Assembly (NCBI RefSeq): GCF_031454155.1
Contig: NZ_JAVDQG010000001.1
Location: 62,001 to 126,000, forward strand
Length of the DNA: 64,000 nt
Direction of reading: 5' to 3'
DNA from: Desmospora profundinema
GTDB lineage: Bacteria > Bacillota > Bacilli > Thermoactinomycetales > DSM-45169
Shown here: positions 63,078 to 64,000 of the stretch, piece after piece
Layout: each line of letters begins with the position of its first letter
How positions within the stretch are numbered: the stretch's first letter is position 1
Translations under genes and position numbers: made by a program
The notes under the pieces: generated by a model
What the model saw: only the letters and a program-made list of their open reading frames with translations
The model's database searches: none
Told to the model about the DNA's origin: nothing

Positions 63078-63122
63078 GGGATATCCCTCCTCCATTAAGC
63101 TCCTTTTGATCATACAGACAAA

Positions 63123-63156
63123 AACAACCCCGCTGATAGAGGAGGGCTGTTGGAAT
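63123..63156 (-). terminator. Possible terminator between the AraC-type gene and hutU
   Basis: On the minus strand CAACAGCCC ... GCGGGGTTG followed by TTTTTG. Imperfect stem; moderate support. Confidence 0.4.
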
Positions 63157-63213
63157 GAGGATGAATCTTTTAGCAGGGAGCCTGGCGAGCATGTGGCTTT
63201 TTCGACTTATCCT

Positions 63214-63999
63214 TCACTTTTTTTGGATAGAGTCACTATTTTTATCTCGGTAGTCTCGGGGTGAGCACTTTTGGTGGGATCGGAAAACCCGGCTGAAGTA
63301 GTTGGCATTGGGGTAACCCACACGCCGGGCCACTTCCTGGATCGGGAAAGGGGTGCTTTCCAGCAGCCGGCAGGCCTCCCGCAGCCGGATCTGAGTGAGG
63401 TGTCGCTGAAAAGGGGTCCCATTCACTGCGAAAAGGTGGCTCAGATAGGAGGGGTTGCGTTGGACGTGTTTGGCCACTTCTTCCAATCCCAGATCGGGGC
63501 GGTGGTAATGCTCTTCCATGTAGCGGATTCCCTGTTCCAATATGTTTCCACGCCCCCGGCGTCGGTTTTCAAAGGAGGCCTCCATCAAACGGTCCGCCAA
63601 GCGGGCCAAATCGTTGATGATTCGATACAAGACCGGGCTGTACAAAATGGATGAGAACACTTGGTGGTATGCCGCTTCCAGATGAGGCTGTTTGTGCAAC
63701 AGATGGCTGCGCATAAATCGTCTCAGCTGAGCCAGGATGCTGGTCAACCGGGTACGCAGGAGGCCGGGTTCCGGGTAGGGAACCTCCCCGATTGCCATGT
63801 CCGTTCGCAGCCACTCTTCGATCGCCTGGATGTCACCCCGGTCCAAGCGCTCCATCCAATCCCGTTGTTCCAACGGGCTTAAAAAGGGATCGATGGTTCG
63901 CCATTGGATGGGGCGATCCACCAAAACAAGCTGTTGGTCTCCCATAAAAAAGCGCAGGGATAGTGCTCCGTAGGCTGCATGGTAACGCTGGTACAGGGA
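63214..63999 (-). CDS. AraC-type (YesN-like) regulator, 5' end outside window
   Basis: At least 261 residues; the frame is open to the window edge beyond ATG 63945 (reading SLYQRYHAAYGALSLRFFMG just before it), so this is a partial gene. The C-terminal ~100 residues form an AraC DNA-binding domain: LGLEEVAKHVQRNPSYLSHLF, QIRLREACRLLESTPFPIQE, VARRVGYPNANYFSRVFR. The middle part is helical without known motif, as in YesN-type two-component regulators whose receiver domain would lie upstream. Same strand as hutU, 136 bases before it; a regulatory link is possible but not shown. Confidence 0.82.
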   Translation of the reverse strand, partial: SLYQRYHAAYGALSLRFFMGDQQLVLVDRPIQWRTIDPFLSPLEQRDWMERLDRGDIQAIEEWLRTDMAIGEVPYPEPGLLRTRLTSILAQLRRFMRSHLLHKQPHLEAAYHQVFSSILYSPVLYRIINDLARLADRLMEASFENRRRGRGNILEQGIRYMEEHYHRPDLGLEEVAKHVQRNPSYLSHLFAVNGTPFQRHLTQIRLREACRLLESTPFPIQEVARRVGYPNANYFSRVFRSHQKCSPRDYRDKNSDSIQKK

Positions 64000-64000
64000 G

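Noticed and set aside
1-64000. CRISPR array, tRNA, rRNA, replication origin
   Set aside because: No regularly spaced direct repeats, cloverleaf-like sequences or rRNA-like stretches were noticed on reading. A covariance search was not possible.

Overview
The window looks like a chromosomal segment of a spore-former-type Firmicute in the Bacillales, most probably a member of the Thermoactinomycetaceae. This rests on strong AGGAGG ribosome sites, gltC-gltAB with a Bacillus-type GltC box, a ComJ homologue, YunG, a Rok-like protein, adaA-adaB, nagA-nagB-nagR with a dre-like operator, and moderate GC content. The genus is an inference; no rRNA or tRNA gene was found in the window.

Layout. (1) 1-14314: 3' half of a non-ribosomal peptide synthetase locus. 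Two large synthetase genes (the first cut by the window edge) encode C-A-T-C-A-T-E and C-A-T-C-A-T-TE. Pocket residues predict Pro, a D-configured hydrophobic residue, a basic residue and Pro, followed by thioesterase release. (2) 14334-23900: a decayed accessory stretch with an ArsR regulator beside an SRPBCC gene and a broken SRPBCC copy, a zinc carboxypeptidase, a truncated P450, very small ORFs, gene fragments, a dispersed hairpin repeat, a flavin reductase, an Rrf2 regulator and a CBS-domain protein. (3) 24074-25926: YitT-type membrane protein and an APH-type kinase. (4) 25946-34228: PucR-type regulator divergent from a five-gene operon: ectoine hydrolase (doeA), cystathionine gamma-synthase-family PLP enzyme, M20 deacetylase, homoserine dehydrogenase and aldehyde dehydrogenase. 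I read this as an ectoine catabolic operon with an unusual middle section. (5) 34237-37800: adaB-adaA, a ferritin-like protein, small membrane proteins, LysE exporter, and a possible small RNA region. (6) 37801-44974: gltC divergent from gltAB. (7) 45033-48942: HTH-TPR (RRNPP-type) regulator, small ORFs, ComJ homologue, secreted CAP-domain protein. (8) 49019-53332: nagA-nagB-SIS gene-nagR, interrupted before nagR by an IS200/IS605 (TnpB) remnant that itself carries a small inverted-repeat element. (9) 53481-58363: glyoxalase fragment, fatty-acid-hydroxylase-family protein, an orphan IS605 right end, GNAT plus NCS1 permease, and a Rok-like winged-helix protein. (10) 59053-64000: hutU-hutI-hutG and an AraC-type regulator running off the edge.

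Together the central genes are a nitrogen and osmolyte economy: ectoine and histidine breakdown lead to aspartate/homoserine and glutamate, GltAB makes glutamate, and NagAB feeds amino sugar into glycolysis. The most interesting parts are the ectoine operon lacking its expected aminotransferase, the module-shuffled synthetase, a 20-codon hydrophobic peptide gene with its own promoter and terminator, and the two IS605 remnants with probable guide-RNA scaffolds.
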